A stretch of 64,000 nt of DNA from Bostrychus sinensis (taxonomy: Eukaryota; Chordata; Actinopteri; Gobiiformes; Eleotridae): contig CM036243.1 of NCBI GenBank assembly GCA_020698575.1, forward strand, positions 17,256,903 to 17,320,902, in the 5' to 3' direction. The position numbers and the translations under genes were made by a program. Within the stretch, counting starts at the first letter, position 1. Each line of letters starts with the position of its first letter. Positions 58,318-64,000 of this stretch are shown piece by piece. The notes under the pieces are model-generated. The model was not told the DNA's origin. It ran no database searches and was given only the letters and a program-made list of their open reading frames with translations.

Positions 58318-58425
58318 GATGGTTTGTTTGTTTGTTGACTATTAGCAAGATAACTCCAAAGCTAATGGGTGGATTTTGATGAGATGTTTAGGAAAGGTCG
58401 ATAATGCACCAAGGAAGTCAAACAG
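58318..58425 (+). repeat. First module of the composite repeat
   Basis: GTTTGTTTGTTTGTTGACTA, AGCAAGATAACTCCAAAGC, GGTGGATTTTGATGAG and AGGAAAGGTCGATAATG. The clearest copy of this module in the window; not followed by a tRNA-like part. Confidence 0.65.
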
Positions 58426-58429
58426 TTGG

Positions 58430-58982
58430 AATAAAAAGATAACTTATATTACTACTACTACTTTTACTACCACTGCTACAACTCTAACTGTTACTACTGG
58501 TACTACCCACTTTACTTTTATACTTCTAATTTAGAGATAAAAAGACTGTTGCCTTCAAAATGTACTCAGGTAAAAGTGCAAGTATGGTTTAAAACATTTA
58601 CTCAGAAAGTACAAATACTAGTAAATTATTTGAGTAAAAATGTCCAGTTACTTTCCACTAGGGCTGCGTACCGGTCAGATTTTTCAATACCAGTACTTTT
58701 CAATACCAGTACAGAAACCTATAGTGTGCTAATTAATTTTCTACAATTGTAAAACACAACAATATTAAATAAAAGACACATTTTTGGAGCAGATTTCTTA
58801 GCTCTTTAGTAGTTTGGATTTATTCTGTGTTATTTATTTGATTCACACATGCAAAGGAACATTAAATGTCCTACTAGGTATTAAAACTTGGTTTAAATTT
58901 TTATTTTAAACCACTAAGACATTGTTTACCGGTACCCAGCCCTACTTTCCACCCAGGAAAGTGAGGAATCCTTTAGGAGCAT
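58430..58982. repeat. TAC-rich dispersed repeat, copy 3, with nested hAT
   Basis: The TAC triplet core (58445-58505) is followed by ACTCAGGTAAAAGTGC and TACTTTCCAC. The hAT MITE at 58659-58944 splits the right end, after which CTTTCCACCCAGG resumes. Confidence 0.65.
58659..58944. mobile_element. hAT-type MITE with TAGGGCTGCGTACCGG ends
   Basis: A 286-bp element with ends TAGGGCTGCGTACCGG and CCGGTACCCAGCCCTA. It is flanked by an exact 8-bp duplication, CTTTCCAC, at 58651-58658 and 58945-58952. It is inserted in the right end of an older TAC-rich repeat, which gives their relative ages. Confidence 0.93.
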
Positions 58983-59975
58983 TTCCAGTAGCAGTGAGGA
59001 GAGGGCGGGGCACTGTCCAAATAGCCTTGGTCTTACTGAACAATGGAGAGAAATGATGGGGAGTTTTCTATCTCTAGCTCAATGTTTTCATGAAAACGTA
59101 TGCTACATTTGATAGATGCTAACCATTTTCTCACAGTACAACAATAGTGTTTTCTATTATGAGAAGCAGAGGTTGTATTGATGTCCCGTGCCACCCCCAT
59201 TACTCATGTGCCCACTGTATATAATTAGGGTGACTCTAAGTATGCTTTCTTGGTTCTTTCCATACATCACCCTTTGTAATTATGCAACAAACAGCCGATA
59301 GTGCCATAAGACAAAAGGAACTGCGTTGACGGCCAGTGTTGCTTCTGCTTTAAAGGCGGAGCGTTCATATGAAAAACCACAAGTCTCCCCCCTAAGGATT
59401 GGACATATTTGATATAAGCATGAGGAATATGAAGCAATAGTGTATATGGTCTACCCAGGCGTAAAATTAAAGGCTCTTGTGTGTGTGGCAAACATAAATC
59501 TTGGTGGGAGAGAGAAAGCAAGGATGAGAATGTGGAAGGGGGGTGTACATAATAAAACAAAGAAATGGTTGATTTGTCCGGAGATAGTGTTCTGTGATGC
59601 TATAATCAACTACACAGCTCTGTCTGCAGTCATGATATGTGGATTTAGACGTGTGTGTGTGTTTACCATCCACAATTACAAATGAGCTATTGGTTATACA
59701 GAAGCATTAGTTCACATTTGGTTTTGAGAAAAATGAGGCATTTTGTTTTACTTTTAATAGAGACATAGAGACAGCATGCAGATAGGGAACATGGGGACAG
59801 AGGAATGGGTGTCCTGGAAAAAACTGGCCTGAGATGAACTCGGAGCATCCTGCTTTATGTGGTAGAACAGACAGGTCACTGAAGCACCACCAGTATAAGA
59901 ATATATTGGTGGTTGTGTAATTAAATGTAAACATAATGAAATTTTGGTATTTTAGAATTGGCCATAGACTAGGTT

Positions 59976-60910
59976 TAGACAGAAGTGGAAACTAAAAAAT
60001 AATTTTCTCAAGTCATTTTCTGGAAAATACTTTTACTATTAGTTCAGAATTTGTTTGAGGTAAGCATGTTTTTTATTCTTTTATTCAAGTACATTTTTGA
60101 AGTTAATGTGTAGTACTTTGATGATAAAGTGGGTAAGGGTTGTAGTGATAATAGCAGTAATAGGAAGTAACGATACAGTAACTATATCAATGTATCAATT
60201 TTTTTCCTATGATACCACTATATCGATATGCATTACCTTGTATTACATCATATCATTTTCTAGGAAGTGATGTACATGAAATATTGATTGATAATATCAC
60301 AAATATTGATATTAGAAATTTTGTATGTTAAAAAATAAAACCAGATTTGGCTTTTTGAATGTAATGTTTGTGTTTTAATGAAATAAAATGTTATATTCAA
60401 CTTCTCTTTGCTCTTTGTCTGTTGGACATAATCACTCTGGCAGCGATGCTATATTTGAGAGTAAACTTTTATGATTTTTGGCAAAAAGTTGCTGTATCTA
60501 TTATCGATATGAAGGTGTTGAATTGTATCGAATTGTATCATCCCAAAATAGCCAATATCGTTCTTGAATTGTATCAAAACAATTCTAATTGATACGTATC
60601 ATATCATGGCAAAAACGTATTGTTATAAACCTAAGTAACAGAAAAAATGATCTATTAAAAATAGAAGTCACAATGCTAGTAGTACTAACAGTAGTAATAA
60701 TAGTAAAGTATTTACATTGGTAGTAGTAGTATTAGCAGTAGTAGTAGAAGAAGTTGCAGTGATGGTAGTAGATCTGATCTAATAGTAAAAAAAATTTAGG
60801 AACTTTTACTTAAGTAAACATTACACTCTACTCTACACTACTTTTACTGCAGTAATAATTGTATTGAGTACTTTTACTTCCACTTGTGAAACTAAATTCC
60901 ACCACAGGAT
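59976..60910. repeat. TAG-rich dispersed repeat, copy 4, with nested element
   Basis: Left end AGACAGAAGTGGAAACT and right end TACTTCCACTTGTG are the two borders of the same family, with a long imperfect TAG/GTA core at 60680-60770. An inserted element with ends TAGGAAGTAACGATAC (from about 60160) and GTATTGTTATAAACCTA (to about 60634) interrupts it. Confidence 0.62.
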
Positions 60911-61059
60911 ACAATGTAGCTACTTTCCCTATGATAATATGGACTTGGTCTAAGATCTAGTCCTAAAGATCTGACCTTGGTCCCTGTTAGTGCAGGTCTT
61001 GACTACAACACTAAAGTATTCTGATACCTGTGATTGATACTGCCTCTTATATGAAAGCC

Positions 61060-61350
61060 CAAGAGCCAATCCGATGGCTGGAGCACGCAGCATTGTAAAG
61101 CCACTGTATGAGGATTTCTCACATGGTTACAGAGCCAACATGCAATCGCTGTAAGTTATTGCTGCAGGCTCACAGGCCGGAGAGCGCCTCATCTGTCTTA
61201 CTGTGACACTATCAGGCGCCGTGGCAAAACACTGAGGTGGTAAAATGGTTTTATTGCAAAATGTGAAGCAAAGATATGTCAGGGACAAATTGACGGCTGC
61301 TGATGCATGGCATGACCCACACTGAGCTTTTATCTGCAACACATTGTAAC
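61060..61350. promoter_or_regulatory. Repeat-poor block, candidate conserved non-coding DNA
   Basis: About 290 bases without repeats, richer in GC and CpG than its flanks, directly beyond a large repeat cluster. A 71-codon minus-strand ORF crosses it but shows no known domain. Confidence 0.25.
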
Positions 61351-61466
61351 CTTATTCTGAAAAAACACGCAAAATCTGCGCAAATACTACATCAGAGTTT
61401 TACAGAGGGGTTTTCAACAGCATGAGTGGAGGTTGACAATAATAAGAATATTATGGAAAGTCATAT

Positions 61467-61625
61467 AGTGCAAAGGTTTTAGTGAGGTAACTAGGAGTGC
61501 TTTAATAAACAAATGTAATAGGACCCGAGAAAGAAATCATACATTTTGGAGTGAACTCAGATCACTGTTAAGATCCAAAAGTGTTTTAATGACTTGTCTA
61601 CCATTTTGAGACGTGGATCAAAAAT
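61467..61625 (+). repeat. GTGCTGTGCAAAAGTTTTAG-type DNA element, copy 4
   Basis: AGTGCAAAGGTTTTAGTGAG, GAACTCAGATCACTGTTAAG and TTTTGAGACGTGGATC. Confidence 0.58.
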
Positions 61626-61672
61626 ACAAGCTGACAAAGACAAACAAAGAAAATGATTAGATTTAATAGATT

Positions 61673-61800
61673 TTTAACCATTGTCAGATATCAGAATTTT
61701 GTGGCTCAGAGGAATAGTATTTACCCCTGAACTAGAAGCAGTTTGAGTCCAAGTCAGGGCACTTTACTGTATATTTACCGAAGTCTATGCTCTCCTGAGA
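61673..61800 (+). repeat. tRNA-like module of the composite repeat
   Basis: ACCATTGTCAGATATC, TGTGGCTCAGAGGAATAG (box-A-like), ATTTACCCCTGAACTAG and AGTTTGAGTCC (box-B-like), ending CTATGCTCTCCTGAG. Confidence 0.68.
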
Positions 61801-62837
61801 TTTTTGCAATTTGGTGTACTTTCATAAATGCCTTTCTTTCTTCTCTTTCCTTCTTTCTTTCATAACCTTTCTTTGTTTATAACCTCAAAACCAAACACTT
61901 GCAAAGTACTAACAGCCGCATCATTATAACAACATGAACATAATCATCATCACAATAAAAAATAAATGCTTGACATATTTGACTCTGTTGGACTTACCTT
62001 CTAAATTGAACTGGAATAATGATTTCACTTTTAATAATTCATTGATTCTCTTTCACACTGAGTGCCACCTCATAAAACATATTTGGCTTTCATAGTATCA
62101 TTCAAAAGACTAAAATGAGCATTACCAAATAAGATAAAAAAGGGAGTAAACTGTACCATAGTTTGCAGAGCACTGTTCTAATTTATTGATGTGTGATCTT
62201 TATACATAACCACACAGAGACCATCAGGTAACTAATCATAACTGACCTTTAATGTCTCTGCTCCAACAAATATCTGGTCACTCTCAGCCTTTTTCTGCCG
62301 ATAGCCACTCTCTGCACCTGACTATAAGCTCACAATCAATACTCCTGGCACATAGTCTCACTTTCAAATAATCCAAATGAGAGTTAAAACACCATTCGAT
62401 ATCAATCACAGCTGTGCCACTGAACAGTCACAAGAAATGACAACATATATTTTTCTCTAATTCGCGTCCAGAGTGCAGATCAGATCTTTCTGAGTTTGTT
62501 GGATCTTTCAGGCTGGTTTATGCTGAAAGGATCCAGATGAAGCAGGAGTGGAAGATGTATGTAATGCAGTTAAAGTAAAAGCCCAGTAAGCAGGAAATTT
62601 AAGAGGGGCCTGGGGATGATGGTATTACAGCAGACGCTTGTGGACAATCTGCTGAACCAGGGAAAGATATGGGGAATATCAGTGGGTGCGGTGTGGTGGA
62701 CACCAATAGACAAGGATGGTAAAGGAGCATTCAATTTCACACCTTACAAATTATTTGAGAAAATGTTACATTGATTGTGTATAAAAGTGTTTTTTACAGA
62801 GATGGAAAGTAGTTCGATACTGTTACTCAACTGTCAA

Positions 62838-62930
62838 AGTGTACCCCACCTAAGGCCCATAGTGGGCTGGGATAGGCTCCAGTAACCTGCAACCCCTAAC
62901 AGGATCAACCGAAAGATAAATAAATGAAAT
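62838..62930 (+). repeat. LINE 3'-tail-like fragment
   Basis: GGGCTGGGATAGGCTCCAGT, CCTGCAACCCCTAACAGGAT and a short AAATAAATGAAA tail. This is the familiar 3' tail of a common teleost non-LTR retrotransposon; no coding part remains. Confidence 0.62.
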
Positions 62931-62998
62931 GCACATTTTCTAAAACATACTTCTACTTCATGAGAGTTTAAAGTCTTAAAATGAGTTTGTTTGTTTTT

Positions 62999-63040
62999 GT
63001 TTTGTTTTTTTTTTTTTGTTTTTTTTTTTTGTTTTTTACC
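62999..63040. repeat. T-rich tract with G interruptions
   Basis: About 40 bases of T with regular single G interruptions. Confidence 0.93.
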
Positions 63041-63289
63041 TTGATGGGTAGAGTATTACTTTAGTAAACTTTACACTCTGTCCTCCTTAACTTTTGGTCA
63101 AGTCATATTTGTTTCAAGTCATTTGTTGGCTTTCAGCTTTGGTGTGAATTGTGTGGTCCTGTGTCTTTTATATTGTTTTGTTTTTTATTTACTTCATTGT
63201 TTTTATACATATTTATCATTATTTTACTGTATGCCTCTTATTTAGTTTTATTGGTTCTTATTATTTTAACAGGGACTAGTGGAGCTAAA

Positions 63290-63392
63290 TAGAGTAATTT
63301 ATTGTTATTTATTGTATATGTCCAGCACTTTGGAAAGTGTCTTGTTTGTAAAATGTGCCATACAAATAAAGTGGATTTGGATTTGGGTATTA
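63290..63392 (+). repeat. Retroposon 3'-tail-like fragment
   Basis: CCAGCACTTTGGAAAGTGTC, AAAATGTGCCATACAAATAA and AGTGGATTTGGATTTGGG. The end form resembles fish LINE/SINE tails with ATAAAGT and a short terminal repeat. Confidence 0.55.
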
Positions 63393-64000
63393 TTTCTATG
63401 TAACACTACAGCAACTCATATTTGAAAACAATTAGATACTTATAACTAGTAAGAAGAGAAACAGCACTGCATAAAGCCCACCACATTTTAGATAATCGTT
63501 ACAGTTATGGTATGGTTGTGGGTCGGAGAGATACTAAATCTATTTCACTCGGTGACACCCGGTTAGACTGAACCAGAAGAATGATATGCAGTGCTGAAAA
63601 CACCTCTCCATTTATCAACACCAAAACTGTCGATTTTCACAGTCAATATAGCAAGCCCCAGGCCTAATGACAAGGCATGATAATAAGTCCTGCGGTAAAG
63701 GAGTAGAAGCACCATCAAAGGGTTGTAATAGCTCATAACTTCATCTAGTGGAACAAAGTGATAACTCTTGCTATAGCACTATCTGAGTCTTCTGTTGCAT
63801 TAAGAGGTCAGGCTTACCATCACCGACTGTTATTCCTAAATAAAATGAGTGTAGGGCTGCACAATATAGTTTCATGTTACGGTTATGTTATGGTTATGGT
63901 CTTTCATCTGACAGAAATTAGAAATATAGTGTAGAGCCTTAAACAGGACAAAGTTATGGCCAAAAAATAGGTAAATTAAATACTCATGAATAAGTCTTAA

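Larger units (their letters stand above)
29979..64000. other. 34-kb upstream region without recognised coding exons
   Basis: Upstream of the signal-peptide exon on the minus strand I find no exon with recognisable protein homology on either strand. Latrophilin-3 genes in other vertebrates have long 5' regions with non-coding first exons, so this is probably 5' intron and/or promoter-distal DNA of the same gene. It contains many transposon copies, one CpG-rich block near 41.4 kb and several repeat-poor blocks (34.0-34.9, 46.4-46.8, 53.8-54.1, 57.2-57.3 and 61.1-61.35 kb). Confidence 0.6.

Noticed and set aside
1..64000. CRISPR array, operons, prophage or bacterial genes
   Set aside because: No regularly spaced identical repeats with unique spacers and no bacterial gene organisation; the tandem arrays are microsatellites and one minisatellite.

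Overview
The window is vertebrate nuclear DNA, almost certainly from a ray-finned fish. It has no bacterial gene density, operons, ribosome binding sites or CRISPR array. It has long AT-rich introns, canonical GT-AG splice sites, many microsatellites, and a dense load of short DNA transposons and tRNA-derived SINEs of types common in teleosts. The species cannot be named from this sequence alone; a teleost is my inference from the repeat types.

The only protein-coding gene I can support is the 5' part of a latrophilin-3 gene (adgrl3, adhesion GPCR L3) on the minus strand. Three coding exons are visible, in transcription order from high to low coordinates: the signal-peptide exon (coding 29813-29867, probable exon start near 29978), the first lectin exon (21235-21448) and the second lectin exon (3355-3464). 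The splice phases (1, 2, 1) join without a break into 126 complete codons plus one base. The product is a signal peptide followed by a complete SUEL/rhamnose-binding-type lectin domain with eight cysteines. The gene runs off the low-coordinate end; the olfactomedin-like, hormone-receptor, GAIN/GPS and seven-transmembrane exons are not here. Introns of 8364 bp and 17770 bp separate the exons.

Layout: 1-3354 is the start of the intron after lectin exon 2 and holds a nested DNA-transposon cluster. 3465-21234 is the large intron between the lectin exons, with a candidate octamer-rich element at 4.8 kb, a hAT element with an internal minisatellite at 9.6-10.2 kb, an RFX-type X-box at 12.95 kb and a short retroposon with a hairpin at 18.5-18.8 kb. 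21449-29812 is the intron between signal and lectin exons, with a 79-bp AT array and a second RFX-type X-box. 29979-64000 lies upstream of the first coding exon. It holds no recognisable coding exon but has a CpG-rich block at 41.34-41.55 kb (candidate upstream promoter or non-coding first exon), several unusually repeat-poor stretches that could be conserved regulatory DNA, two broken Tc1-like transposons, at least three hAT-type elements with exact 8-bp target duplications, and many copies of one composite tRNA-containing repeat.

I found no new multi-gene system. The most useful points are the gene model with its alternative in-frame start, the well-delimited transposon insertions, the composite tRNA-like repeat family, the 212-bp retroposon with a perfect hairpin, and the candidate regulatory blocks.
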